The notes beneath the pieces are model-generated. The model searched no databases. It was not told where the DNA came from and was given only the letters and a program-made list of their open reading frames with translations. From contig REBZ01000106.1 in NCBI GenBank assembly GCA_007692495.1, forward strand, positions 62,001 through 126,000: a stretch of DNA of 64,000 nt. The letters run 5' to 3'. Position 1 is the stretch's first letter. Every line of letters begins with the position of its first letter. The position numbers were made by a program, and so were the translations under genes. Positions 1-11,082 of this stretch are shown here, piece by piece. The stretch comes from Alkalicoccus sp. (GTDB lineage: Bacteria; Bacillota; Bacilli; Bacillales; Salisediminibacteriaceae).

Positions 1-8
1 GCGTGGAA

Positions 9-1886
9 ATGGGACGAATTGTTCAGCTGGACGAAAAACTTTCCAACAAAATTGCAGCCGGAGAAGTAGTGGAAAGGCCGGCCTCCGTAGTGAAAGAACT
101 CGTAGAAAATGCGATAGATGCCAATAGCAGTAAAATAAGGATAGACGTGTCGGAAGGCGGTCTCTCCAGTATCCGCGTCCTCGATAATGGAGAAGGTATT
201 CTCCCGGAAGACAGAGAAACCGCTTTTTTCAGGCATGCGACGAGCAAAATTAAAACGGACAGGGACCTTTTTCGTATCGGCACGCTCGGTTTCCGGGGCG
301 AAGCACTTCCAAGTATAGCTTCTGTCGCCGAGGTGACACTAAAAACGTGTGCCGGGGAACCGGAAGGAGAAAAAATAACAGTAAGAGGCGGGCAGATTAC
401 GGAGCGGGTAACAGCTCCTCCAAGGCAGGGGACGGAAATTGTTGTTCGGGATCTGTTTTATAATACGCCTGCCAGGCTGAAGTATATGCGCACAGTGTAC
501 ACAGAGCTTGGTCATATAAGCGATGTCGTTAACAGAATGGCTCTTGCCAGACCGGATATAGCTTTTGAATTATGGAGCGACGATAGAAAAATGCTGAAAA
601 CTGCCGGTCAGAATGATGTTCTCCGTGTTCTGAATGAAGTATATGGCAGAACAGTCGTGAAAGAAATGAAGTATATCAAAGCTTCTTCGGAAGATTTCCA
701 GATAGAAGGGTACATTGCAGCTCCAAGCGAAGCAAGATCCAACCGTTCATACATGACTACTATTTTAAACGGAAGGTATATTAAAAACCCGGCGCTGACA
801 AAAGCAGTTCAAACCGGATATGCGACGCTGCTTCCTGTCGGCCGGTTTCCTATCGTTTGTCTTCATATTACGATGAACCCACTTCTTGTGGATGTTAATG
901 TTCATCCTTCCAAAATGGAAGTCCGGCTGAGTAAGGAAAGAGCTCTGCAGGATCTTGTCTCAGAAGCAGTAAAAGAAGTTTGGGAGAATACCAGATTGAT
1001 TCCAGCAATGAGCAGTCCGGAAAAACATCCCCCTAAACCGGAGCAGATGTCCCTTAATCTCCAGGAGCAGAGCAGTGTTTCCGAAGAAAAACAAGCAGAA
1101 AGAAATCAAACTTATGAAGTTTCAAAAAGCAGAGAATCCATCTCTCCTCAAGACCTGCCAAAGGCGGTTTCAAATAGTAAAGAAAACGAGGAAGCCGGCC
1201 GTTTCACCAGCGGTCGTACAGACAGCATCCATTCGACAATCCGAGACCCGGAGGTGGAGAGTGTTTCTGCGGAGATACATTCTCCGGCAGTGCAGAGCGC
1301 TGAAATTCCTTCTCTTTATCCGATCGGTCAGCTGCACGGCACATATATACTGGCGCAGAATGAAAGTGGCTTTTACATGATTGATCAACATGCAGCGCAG
1401 GAAAGAATCAATTACGAGTATTATGCAGACAAACTGAAGCGGCCTTCCAATCAGCTTCAGGAGCTCCTCGTTCCACTGACTCTGGAAGTAACCGCCTCAG
1501 AAACTGAGATGCTCAATGAAAATAAGGAAGCACTCGAAAAAGTAGGGCTGTTTCTGGAACCGTTCGGAACAAACACCTTTTTAATACGTGCTTATCCGGA
1601 ATGGTTTCCGCCGGGGGAGGAAAAAGAAACCATCCAGGAAATGATTGAACATATACGTAGAGCTGGAAAAGTGGACATCGGTTTAATCAGGGACGAGGCA
1701 GCGGCAATGATGTCGTGTAAAGGAGCGATTAAAGCAAATCATCATCTGCGTCAGGAAGACATGGAAGCTCTTCTCGTCGAATGGAGAAAATGCCGTAATC
1801 CCTACACCTGCCCCCACGGCAGACCCGTCATGGTCCAGTACACAATTTATGAAATAGAAAAAATGTTCAAGCGGGTGATGAATTAG
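9..1886 (+). CDS. mutL: DNA mismatch repair protein MutL
   Basis: ORF MGRIVQLDEKLSNKIAAGEVVERPASVVKELVENAIDA, GHKL ATPase motifs, C-terminal CPHGRP motif. Confidence 0.97.
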   Translation: MGRIVQLDEKLSNKIAAGEVVERPASVVKELVENAIDANSSKIRIDVSEGGLSSIRVLDNGEGILPEDRETAFFRHATSKIKTDRDLFRIGTLGFRGEALPSIASVAEVTLKTCAGEPEGEKITVRGGQITERVTAPPRQGTEIVVRDLFYNTPARLKYMRTVYTELGHISDVVNRMALARPDIAFELWSDDRKMLKTAGQNDVLRVLNEVYGRTVVKEMKYIKASSEDFQIEGYIAAPSEARSNRSYMTTILNGRYIKNPALTKAVQTGYATLLPVGRFPIVCLHITMNPLLVDVNVHPSKMEVRLSKERALQDLVSEAVKEVWENTRLIPAMSSPEKHPPKPEQMSLNLQEQSSVSEEKQAERNQTYEVSKSRESISPQDLPKAVSNSKENEEAGRFTSGRTDSIHSTIRDPEVESVSAEIHSPAVQSAEIPSLYPIGQLHGTYILAQNESGFYMIDQHAAQERINYEYYADKLKRPSNQLQELLVPLTLEVTASETEMLNENKEALEKVGLFLEPFGTNTFLIRAYPEWFPPGEEKETIQEMIEHIRRAGKVDIGLIRDEAAAMMSCKGAIKANHHLRQEDMEALLVEWRKCRNPYTCPHGRPVMVQYTIYEIEKMFKRVMN

Positions 1887-2692
1887 TGACGGCGCCGCAG
1901 AAAGCGGTCGTAACTACAGCAGCCAGGCAGGAGAAACTTCTTTGCAAAAAAGCTCGGGAGCTCGCGGGAAGGTATGATTTTCCATTTGTTCCGAGAAGAA
2001 AACAGCCGCTGGCAGATATTATAAAAACATGGAATCTTCCGGTTGTTGTCTACGGTAAAGTAAGGCTCGAATTATATTTGGAACCCAATTCACCCCCGTT
2101 CTTTTTTCACCCGAACACAGCAGCACTGAAGGTCAGAAACCTTATTGAAGCAGATACCAGTCCTTTAACAGAAGCGGGTAAAATTGAACAGGGGGACGTT
2201 ATCGTGGATTGTACGCTTGGATTAGGGGCTGACAGTCTGCTTATGGCAGCTGCTGCAGGGCCGGTGGGAAAAGTTATCGGAATTGAAAGCAGTATGTTAA
2301 CAGCTCTTATCGTTAAAGAAGGACTGCAGCACTTTCCAATGCCTATGCAGGAACTTCGACAGGCAGCCTCAAGAATTAACGTTCTTCACGGGAGAGCAGA
2401 AAAGATTTTAAGGGGGATGGAAAAAAACAGTGCTGACATCGTTTATCTGGATCCTATGTTTAGCACGCCGCTTTCCAAAGCTTCGGGCATCGATCCTCTG
2501 CGGAAGCTTGCTGACTATAACCCGGTGACGGAGGAATTAATACAGCTTGCTGTGAAAACGGCCAGGCGCGGAGTGGTTATTAAAGAACACACCCGCAGCC
2601 CTGCTTTTGAAAAATACGGATTTACTGTAGAAAAAAGGAGAAATGCTTCCTTTCAGTACGGATTTTTAAAAGGAAAGGAGGAAGAAGTATGA
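1886..2692 (+). CDS. class I SAM-dependent methyltransferase (RsmJ-like), between mutL and miaA
   Basis: VDCTLGLGADSLLMAAAAGPVGKVIGIE motif I and YLDPMF motif; overlaps mutL stop. Confidence 0.75.
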   Translation: MTAPQKAVVTTAARQEKLLCKKARELAGRYDFPFVPRRKQPLADIIKTWNLPVVVYGKVRLELYLEPNSPPFFFHPNTAALKVRNLIEADTSPLTEAGKIEQGDVIVDCTLGLGADSLLMAAAAGPVGKVIGIESSMLTALIVKEGLQHFPMPMQELRQAASRINVLHGRAEKILRGMEKNSADIVYLDPMFSTPLSKASGIDPLRKLADYNPVTEELIQLAVKTARRGVVIKEHTRSPAFEKYGFTVEKRRNASFQYGFLKGKEEEV

Positions 2693-3624
2693 AGCAGCCA
2701 CTTATCGTCCTTGTTGGTCCGACTGCAGTTGGGAAAACAGCGGCAGGTATTGCACTCGCTCAAAAATTCGGAGGAGAAATCATCAGCGGGGATTCCATGC
2801 AGGTTTACAAAGATATGAATATCGGCACGGCCAAAGTTACCGAAAAAGAAAAAAAAGAAATCCCTCACCATTTAATTGATATACGGTCTCCGGGGGAGGA
2901 ATTTTCTGCAGCGGACTTCAAAAAAGAGGCCGAGAGAGCGGTCAAAGGCATTAACTCAAGACATAAAATTCCAATTATTGTCGGCGGAACCGGCATGTAC
3001 ATTCAAAGTCTGCTGTATGATTATTCTTTCGGACATTCTGAAGAAGATCCCGAATATAGAAAAGAACTGGAACATACTGCCCGGTCGCGAGGGGGTGACT
3101 ATCTGCATAAGATTCTGGCTCAAAAAGACAGACGGACAGCGGAGTCTATCCACCCGAACAATGTCAGACGTGTGATACGTGCACTGGAAATTATCCACAG
3201 GACAAGAGCACCGGTGCCGGCTGAAGAGGAAATGAAGAAAGAAAGTCCTTATAATATTGTACTGGTCGGATTGACGATGGACCGAAATGTGTTATATGAA
3301 CGTATTAATAAACGCGTTGATGATATGATTGAATCCGGCCTTCTCGAAGAAGTGGCCTCCCTCGTTGATAGGGGATATGAACATACGAAGGCGATGCGGG
3401 CAATCGGGTACAAGGAACTTATCCCCGCAGTGAAAAAAGAACAGAGTCTTCAGGAAGCTGTAGAAGTTTTAAAAATGAACTCAAGGCGCTTTGCGAAGCG
3501 TCAGTTAACGTGGTTTCGTAATAAAATGCCGGTGGAATGGTTTGATATGACGGATGACAGGGAAGAAAAGCTACATGAAATAGAAGAATTTGTTGCAGGA
3601 TTTTTAACACCGGCGGAGAAATAA
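2689..3624 (+). CDS. miaA: tRNA dimethylallyltransferase MiaA
   Basis: VGPTAVGKTAAGIALAQKFGGEIISGDSMQVYKDMNIGTAK. Confidence 0.97.
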   Translation: MKQPLIVLVGPTAVGKTAAGIALAQKFGGEIISGDSMQVYKDMNIGTAKVTEKEKKEIPHHLIDIRSPGEEFSAADFKKEAERAVKGINSRHKIPIIVGGTGMYIQSLLYDYSFGHSEEDPEYRKELEHTARSRGGDYLHKILAQKDRRTAESIHPNNVRRVIRALEIIHRTRAPVPAEEEMKKESPYNIVLVGLTMDRNVLYERINKRVDDMIESGLLEEVASLVDRGYEHTKAMRAIGYKELIPAVKKEQSLQEAVEVLKMNSRRFAKRQLTWFRNKMPVEWFDMTDDREEKLHEIEEFVAGFLTPAEK

Positions 3625-3657
3625 TACTTATAACGCCTGAATGAGGGGGAACTTATA

Positions 3658-3894
3658 ATGAAACAACAGCCTGTTAATATTCAAGACCAGTTTCTGAATC
3701 AGCTTCGAAAAGAAAATATTCCAGTTACTGTTTTTCTTCTGAACGGGTTTCAGCTCCGTGGACAAATAAAGAGTTTCGATAATTTTACGGTTATACTGGA
3801 AACCGACGGCAAACAGCAGCTGGTTTACAAACATGCTATTTCTACTTTTTCCCCGCAGCGTAATGTTCAGCTTCAGCAGGACAAGCCTTCCTGA
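3658..3894 (+). CDS. hfq: RNA chaperone Hfq
   Basis: [42 protein letters not shown]...YKHAIST. Confidence 0.98.
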   Translation: MKQQPVNIQDQFLNQLRKENIPVTVFLLNGFQLRGQIKSFDNFTVILETDGKQQLVYKHAISTFSPQRNVQLQQDKPS

Positions 3895-4091
3895 ATCTCC
3901 GACTGATTAAGCCGGCAAAGAGTAATTAACGCTCTCTGCGGGCTTTTTTAACTTAAAGCAGTTATTAGTCAGCTGCCGGTGTGATTGCAGAATTCATGCT
4001 TTCAGCAGGAGGGGTACTTCCTAGTAAAGAATGCATACATTGTCGTGGCAATAATTAACACGAACTGAACTTAGTGGAAAGGAGCAGCCGT

Positions 4092-5336
4092 ATGAAGCAA
4101 AAAGAGCGGGTCGTACTCGCAGGAGTTAAGACTGAAAAAATGAGTGAAGAATCCTTTGAATACCGTATGGACGAGCTGAAGGCTCTTGCCGAAACGGCGG
4201 GCGGTGAAGTGAAAGGGACTGTAACTCAGGCGATGGCTCACCCTAGGACTGGTACATATGTCGGAAAAGGTAAACTGGAAGAAATCGCAGCCGCCGCAGA
4301 CGAATGGGAGGCAGACCTGATCATATTCAATGATGAACTCACACCCTCCCAGCTGAGGAATATAACAGACAGTATGGATGCAGCGGTCATAGACCGAACG
4401 CAGCTGATTCTTGATATTTTTGCGCAGCGTGCCAATTCCCGGGAAGGTAAACTGCAGGTAGAGCTTGCACAGATGAGTTACACCCTTCCCAGACTTCGTG
4501 GGCAGGGGCATGTCCTCTCCCGCCTCGGCGGGGGAATAGGCACCAGGGGGCCGGGGGAAACGAAGCTGGAAACGGATCAAAGACATATCCGGGACAGAAT
4601 GACCGACCTGCGCCGCCAGCTGGACCAGGTTGCAAAGCACCGCGTGCAGTACCGTGAAAGGCGTAAAGAAAATCAGGCGTTTCAAGTGGCTTTAATCGGC
4701 TATACGAACGCGGGGAAATCAACGATTCTTCATAAATTCTCCGAAGCAGATCTTTTGATGGAGGATAAACTTTTTGCCACGCTGGACCCCACGACGAAAA
4801 AACTGACGCTTCCTTCCGGATTTGATATATTGATGACGGATACTGTCGGATTTATTCAGCAGCTGCCTACGACTCTTGTGGCAGCATTCCGGTCTACGCT
4901 CGAGGAAGTGAAGGAAGCAGACTACCTGCTTCACGTAGTGGATGCTTCACATCCGGATGCTTTCAATCACGAAAAATCTGTGCTGGATTTGTTAAAAGAA
5001 CTGGACGCTTCGCATATTCCGATGCTGACGGTTTACAATAAACGGGATAAAATACACGGGGATTTTGTCGCTTCTGTTTCCTCCGGCAATTCAGTGCTGA
5101 TCAGCGCCAATGAAGCGGAAGACTTAAAAGAGTTGATGAGAAGGCTTGAAGAAGCAGTAACCTCAATCTTCCGCCCTTATGTGACACGCTTTCCAGCAGG
5201 GGACGGTAAGAAGATTTATAAATTGAGAAGAGAAACAATCGTAAAAAAAGAGCTATTTATGGAGGAAGATGAAACATATGAAGTAAGAGGGTATGCTCCT
5301 CCTTCTTCAGCGGTATACCACGAAATGCTCGAATAA
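4092..5336 (+). CDS. hflX: GTPase HflX
   Basis: [20 protein letters not shown] and [10 protein letters not shown]1 motif; SD before ATG 4092. Confidence 0.95.
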   Translation: MKQKERVVLAGVKTEKMSEESFEYRMDELKALAETAGGEVKGTVTQAMAHPRTGTYVGKGKLEEIAAAADEWEADLIIFNDELTPSQLRNITDSMDAAVIDRTQLILDIFAQRANSREGKLQVELAQMSYTLPRLRGQGHVLSRLGGGIGTRGPGETKLETDQRHIRDRMTDLRRQLDQVAKHRVQYRERRKENQAFQVALIGYTNAGKSTILHKFSEADLLMEDKLFATLDPTTKKLTLPSGFDILMTDTVGFIQQLPTTLVAAFRSTLEEVKEADYLLHVVDASHPDAFNHEKSVLDLLKELDASHIPMLTVYNKRDKIHGDFVASVSSGNSVLISANEAEDLKELMRRLEEAVTSIFRPYVTRFPAGDGKKIYKLRRETIVKKELFMEEDETYEVRGYAPPSSAVYHEMLE

Positions 5337-5383
5337 AGAAAGGTGGGACAGGGGAGTGGCCGAAAAAGGCCGCTTCCTTAAAT

Positions 5384-6640
5384 ATGATGGAAAAAACAGA
5401 GGTTAAAGCAGATGAGATTCATAAAGCGTTATTGACACGCTTTTTCGAAATAGGAAGTACAGTGGAAAAAAATCAGGAAAAAGTGCTGAGAGCTTTCAGA
5501 AAACAGCAGATATCTGAATTTCATTTTCAGGCTTCCACAGGATACGGGTATGACGATGCCGGTCGGGAGGCGCTCGAGCGAATATATGCCGATGTGTTCG
5601 GAGGGGAGGCAGCCCTTGTAAGAAATCAATTTGTTTCCGGCACCCATGCCATCAGTACAGCATTGTATGGAGTATTAAGACCAGGTGATGAACTGATGTA
5701 TATTACCGGAAGACCGTACGATACACTGGAAGAAGTAATAGGCCTGCGGGGCCGTTCGGGCAGTGGTTCTTTGAAGGATTATAACATTTCCTACCGGGAA
5801 GTAGAGCTTCAAAACGGCAGGATTGATACTGAAACGGTGCTGAAATCGGTACGTCCTGAAACAAAAGTTCTCGGTATTCAGCGTTCCTGCGGTTATGATG
5901 ACCGCCCTTCCATTAACACTGCTGAAATCAGAAGAGCGGTGGAAGTGATCAAATCCGTCTATCAGGATATCATTATATTTGTTGATAATTGTTATGGAGA
6001 ATTTGTGGAAATGGAGGAACCCCCTCACTGTGGAGCGGACCTTACAGCAGGATCTCTTATAAAAAATCCTGGAGGCGGCCTGGCTAAAACAGGCGGTTAT
6101 ATTGTAGGGAACTCTTCTTTAATAGAGCAGTGCTCGTACAGACTGACGGCCCCTGGAATAGGAGCGGAAGGGGGAGCATCTGTAGGGCTCCTGAGGGATA
6201 TGTATCAGGGATTCTTTATGGCTCCGCACACGGTAGGTGAAGCGTTAAAAGGAGCTGTTTTCACATCAGCTTACCTTGGAGCACACGGGATGGAGACCGT
6301 TCCTGCGCCGGAAGATGCCCGCACAGATTTAATTCAATCGGTCTCGTTTCCGACGAAGGAAGCGATGATAGCCTTCTGTCAGGCTGTTCAGTCCTGGTCG
6401 CCTGTGGATTCCCATGTCAAACCTCATCCCTCCTCCATGCCGGGGTATGATAGCGATATCATTATGGCAGCAGGCGCCTTTACACAAGGGGCAAGTATTG
6501 AACTTTCAGCAGATGGACCGCTGCGTGAACCATACCGGGCTTATGTCCAGGGAGGGCTTACTTTTGAGCACGTTAAAACTGCTGTAGTTAACGCAGTGAA
6601 GCAGCTTGAAGAAAAAAGGATATTGGGTAATAAATTGTAA
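5384..6640 (+). CDS. ynbB: methionine gamma-lyase family / aluminium-resistance-like PLP protein (YnbB)
   Basis: PLP-enzyme features (SLIKNPGGGLAKTGGYIVG); synteny hflX-ynbB. Confidence 0.85.
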   Translation: MMEKTEVKADEIHKALLTRFFEIGSTVEKNQEKVLRAFRKQQISEFHFQASTGYGYDDAGREALERIYADVFGGEAALVRNQFVSGTHAISTALYGVLRPGDELMYITGRPYDTLEEVIGLRGRSGSGSLKDYNISYREVELQNGRIDTETVLKSVRPETKVLGIQRSCGYDDRPSINTAEIRRAVEVIKSVYQDIIIFVDNCYGEFVEMEEPPHCGADLTAGSLIKNPGGGLAKTGGYIVGNSSLIEQCSYRLTAPGIGAEGGASVGLLRDMYQGFFMAPHTVGEALKGAVFTSAYLGAHGMETVPAPEDARTDLIQSVSFPTKEAMIAFCQAVQSWSPVDSHVKPHPSSMPGYDSDIIMAAGAFTQGASIELSADGPLREPYRAYVQGGLTFEHVKTAVVNAVKQLEEKRILGNKL

Positions 6641-6745
6641 AAAACCGTAGCAAACTGTACGATAAAAGAGCCCTTTTGGAAATGCGGGGTATTTTCGGGC
6701 GAGAAAAAGCTTTAAAGGATCACATGCATTGTCAGAAAATTTCCC

Positions 6746-6762
6746 TGTCAGAAAATATGACA
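6746..6762 (+). promoter_or_regulatory. GlnR/TnrA box upstream of glnA
   Basis: TGTCAGAAAATATGACA matches TGTNAN7TNACA exactly; an extra TGTCAGAAAAT half repeat at 6730. Confidence 0.8.
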
Positions 6763-6880
6763 AAAGAATGCATAACTTTTAAAAATGAGGGTATTATACA
6801 GTTATCGCAGCGGATAATTCGTGTACAGTAATGAATAAACGGAGCTGCTGTTCAGATTATTGAAGGAGGAGAATGATTGC

Positions 6881-8224
6881 ATGAGTAAAACGACTAGAAA
6901 AGACATTCTTAAAATGGCAGAAGAGGAAAACGTAAAATTTGTACGTCTTCAGTTCACTGACCTGCTTGGTATTATCAAAAACGTGGAAATTCCGGTGGGC
7001 CAGCTGGAAAAAGCACTGGATAACCTGATGATGTTCGACGGATCTTCGATTGAAGGTTTCGTACGTATCGAAGAATCTGATATGTACCTTCACCCGGACC
7101 TTGAAACATGGGTAGTATTCCCGTGGACACCGGAAAAAGGGAAAGTAGCCCGTCTCATCTGTGATATTCATAACCCTGATAAAGACAGAACTCCATTTGA
7201 AGGAGATCCGCGGGGTGTTCTTAAAAAAGTACTTAAGCAAGCCGAAGAGCTTGGTTTCTCTGATTTTAATATCGGTCCGGAACCGGAATTCTTCCTTTTC
7301 AAAAATGACGAAAACGGAGAACCTACACTTGAACTGAACGATAAGGGCGGCTATTTCGACCTTGCACCGACAGATCTTGGGGAAAACTGCCGTCGCGATA
7401 TCGTGCTTGAGCTGGAAGACATGGGCTTTGAAATCGAAGCTTCCCACCACGAAGTGGCACCGGGGCAGCATGAAATTGATTTTAAATACGCTGATGCCGT
7501 TACAACATGTGATAATATCCAGACGTTCAAGCTGGTTGTTAAAACTATTGCACGTAAACACGGTCTGCACGCTACATTTATGCCTAAGCCGCTCTTCGGT
7601 GTAAACGGAAACGGAATGCACGCCAACATGTCCCTTTTCCGCAGCTCAAAGGACAACGCATTTTATGATGAAAAAGCAGAAAACGGTCTTAGTGAAACAG
7701 CGATGCATTTCCTTGCAGGTATTTTAAAGCACGCAGATGCATTTACAGCAATCACGAATCCTACCGTTAATTCTTATAAGCGTCTCGTACCTGGCTACGA
7801 AGCGCCGGTATATATTGCATGGTCGATGCGGAACCGTTCGCCGCTTGTCCGTATTCCATCCTCACGCGGTCTGAGCACGCGGATTGAAGTACGAAGCCCG
7901 GATCCGGCAGCAAACCCGTACCTGGCTATGGCTTCCCTGCTGGCGTCGGGACTGGATGGAGTACGTAAAAAAATGGCTCCTCCGGAAGAAACAAACCGCA
8001 ATATTTATGCGATGGATGCCAAGGAACGTGCAGCAGAAGGAATTGAGGCACTTCCTGCTTCCCTGAAAGAAGCAATTGAGGCTCTTGCGAAGGACGATAC
8101 AATTACAAACGCCCTCGGCGGTCATGCAATTGAGCACTTCATCGAATCAAAAGAAATTGAATGGGATATGTTCAATACCCAGGTTCATCCATGGGAGCGC
8201 GAACAGTATATCCAGACGTATTAA
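6881..8224 (+). CDS. glnA: glutamine synthetase type I
   Basis: [24 protein letters not shown] motifs; SD GAAGGAGGAG before ATG. Confidence 0.98.
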   Translation: MSKTTRKDILKMAEEENVKFVRLQFTDLLGIIKNVEIPVGQLEKALDNLMMFDGSSIEGFVRIEESDMYLHPDLETWVVFPWTPEKGKVARLICDIHNPDKDRTPFEGDPRGVLKKVLKQAEELGFSDFNIGPEPEFFLFKNDENGEPTLELNDKGGYFDLAPTDLGENCRRDIVLELEDMGFEIEASHHEVAPGQHEIDFKYADAVTTCDNIQTFKLVVKTIARKHGLHATFMPKPLFGVNGNGMHANMSLFRSSKDNAFYDEKAENGLSETAMHFLAGILKHADAFTAITNPTVNSYKRLVPGYEAPVYIAWSMRNRSPLVRIPSSRGLSTRIEVRSPDPAANPYLAMASLLASGLDGVRKKMAPPEETNRNIYAMDAKERAAEGIEALPASLKEAIEALAKDDTITNALGGHAIEHFIESKEIEWDMFNTQVHPWEREQYIQTY

Positions 8225-8278
8225 CAGCAGAATTCAGAATGGACTGTATTAAAAAGTCCTGTTATGAAATGAGTAAAC

Positions 8279-8307
8279 GGTGCCGGATATTTCCGGCACC
8301 GTTTTTT
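8279..8307 (+). terminator. rho-independent terminator after glnA
   Basis: GGTGCCGGATATTTCCGGCACCGTTTTTT. Confidence 0.85.
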
Positions 8308-8459
8308 ACCTGAAGATGAAAGCTTCTCGTATAAGATTAAGGTTTATCTTTTTCCTTTGGTTTTTTCACGTTTTTAATCGGGTATACGTATTTGTAGTAC
8401 GGCAGGTTTCTCTGCCGGCTTTGGTGTAGAAACGACTATTACTCAAAGGAGGAGTACTC

Positions 8460-8645
8460 ATGAAAGTGACTGCTACTTATATTACAGGAGAGAATTCCAG
8501 CGGAAACGTTATCTGGGATCATAATAACAAGAAGAAAATCGATCTGGAAATTCCAGACACCAAAAAGCAGGATGAGGAGTTTGTCGAGCAGAAAATTGCT
8601 GAAAGTGTAACCGATCAAAATATTAAATTAGTACACTTTGAATAA
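8460..8645 (+). CDS. small hypothetical protein (61 aa)
   Basis: SD CAAAGGAGGAG before ATG; own terminator downstream (CCCGGGGAC..GTCCCCGGGTTTTT). Confidence 0.65.
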   Translation: MKVTATYITGENSSGNVIWDHNNKKKIDLEIPDTKKQDEEFVEQKIAESVTDQNIKLVHFE

Positions 8646-8651
8646 TTTATT

Positions 8652-8683
8652 AACCCGGGGACCTGGACAGTCCCCGGGTTTTT
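8652..8683 (+). terminator. rho-independent terminator
   Basis: AACCCGGGGACCTGGACAGTCCCCGGGTTTTT. Confidence 0.8.
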
Positions 8684-8871
8684 ACGGGTTTTAAACACTG
8701 CTTTCTAGAAGAACTCCGGCCGCCTCTGAAAGGCTGGATGATGAGGGCGCTGCCGGTGACCAAACAATCTTCAGTTTTAACGCTGTGATATCCGTACTTT
8801 ATTAAAAAAATCCTGAATAACAAAAAATACCCTGTCCCGGGTGAAATTCCGGTACAGGGTATTTCAACTAA

Positions 8872-9495
8872 TTAATGAATAGAACGGAAGACCCCGATAA
8901 CTTTACCTAAAATTTGTACATAGTCAAGCAGCATCGGTTCAAGAGACGCGTTTTCCGGCTGAAGCCGGAAGTGGTTCTTTTCTTTGAAGAAACGCTTTAC
9001 TGTAGCTTCGTTATCTTCTGTCATAGCGACGACGATATCCCCGTTATCTGCGTAGGCCTGTTGTTTAACAACTACGTAATCTCCGTCGAATATCCCGGCT
9101 TCAATCATGGAATCCCCGGAAACTTCCAGAATAAACGATTCCTCATCGTGGACAAAATTAGCAGGAAGAGGGACGTATTCTTCTATATTCTCTATTGCTG
9201 TAATCGGCTGACCTGCTGTTACTTTACCGATAACAGGGATAGAAATAGACGCAGTCTGCGGAAGCTGCTGGGCCGTATCCTCCTGCTCCATCACTTCAAT
9301 TGCCCGGGGTTTAGTCGGATCACGACGAATATGACCCTTTTTTTCAAGCCGCGAAAGATGACCGTGAACAGTAGAGCTTGATGCAAGTCCTACAGCCTCC
9401 CCGATCTCCCTTACGGAAGGCGGATACCCTTTTTCCCGCACTTCCGTACGAATAAAATCCAGTATGGCCTGCTGCCGGGATGATAATTTAGACAA
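8872..9495 (-). CDS. lexA: SOS repressor LexA
   Basis: [36 protein letters not shown]; Ser/Lys peptidase region [20 protein letters not shown] start with GAGAGGTG SD. Confidence 0.96.
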   Translation of the reverse strand: MSKLSSRQQAILDFIRTEVREKGYPPSVREIGEAVGLASSSTVHGHLSRLEKKGHIRRDPTKPRAIEVMEQEDTAQQLPQTASISIPVIGKVTAGQPITAIENIEEYVPLPANFVHDEESFILEVSGDSMIEAGIFDGDYVVVKQQAYADNGDIVVAMTEDNEATVKRFFKEKNHFRLQPENASLEPMLLDYVQILGKVIGVFRSIH

Positions 9496-9595
9496 AATAA
9501 ACACCTCTCTGCTGTAAATTTTATATTCAGTATTACTTAATAGACAGTTAGTTCGTACGTTACAGGAAAAGTATAACATGAGAACAAAAGTTTCG

Positions 9596-9608
9596 CAAAC
9601 GTTCGTTC
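9596..9608. promoter_or_regulatory. LexA (SOS) box, near-consensus
   Basis: CAAACGTTCGTTC vs CGAACN4GTTC. Confidence 0.6.
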
Positions 9609-9623
9609 TATTTTCAGTTGACA

Positions 9624-9636
9624 CGAACGTTCGTTC
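9624..9636. promoter_or_regulatory. LexA (SOS) box
   Basis: CGAACGTTCGTTC matches CGAACN4GTTC in lexA/yneA divergent region. Confidence 0.8.
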
Positions 9637-9696
9637 CATGTACGATATAAGAATCAAATGAGAACAAATATTCTTACGAACGAAGGGGCGAACATC

Positions 9697-10679
<983 letters not shown>

Positions 10680-10702
10680 TAATCGTATGTGGAGGAATTT
10701 GA

Positions 10703-10936
10703 ATGATAAGTAAAGATAAACTTGACCGTATAAATGCACTCGCCCGGAAGGCCAAGGAAGATGGGCTGACTATGAAAGAACAGAAAGAACAGAAAGAACT
10801 TCGTCAGGAATATTTAAAAAATGTCCGAAAATCATTCAAAAACCAGCTCAGCTCGGTTAAAGTTGTTGATGAACAGGGACAGGATGTCACTCCTGAAAAA
10901 TTGAAGCAGGAACAGAGAAAAGATTTGCTGCATTAA
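10703..10936 (+). CDS. ynzC: DUF896 family protein YnzC
   Basis: KLDRINALARKAKEDGLTMKEQKEQKELRQEYL. Confidence 0.93.
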   Translation: MISKDKLDRINALARKAKEDGLTMKEQKEQKELRQEYLKNVRKSFKNQLSSVKVVDEQGQDVTPEKLKQEQRKDLLH

Positions 10937-10983
10937 AAAGGTCGGACCTGTATCACTTCAGATACAAAGGTCCGGCCTTTTCA
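10935..10983 (+). terminator. rho-independent terminator
   Basis: AAAAGGTCGGACC...GGTCCGGCCTTTT. Confidence 0.75.
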
Positions 10984-11082
10984 GTCTCAGTTTTTATTTT
11001 TATAGGTTGTCTAACCTCCTCGAAACGTATATCATTAGTATAGTGAGTGAATATATTAACATAAAGTGAGGGTGTTTTCTGA

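Noticed and set aside
6857-7621. Long antisense ORFs over glnA (254 aa) and similar antisense ORFs over acnA, mrfA and others
   Set aside because: Antisense to strongly supported genes; shadow ORFs caused by codon bias.
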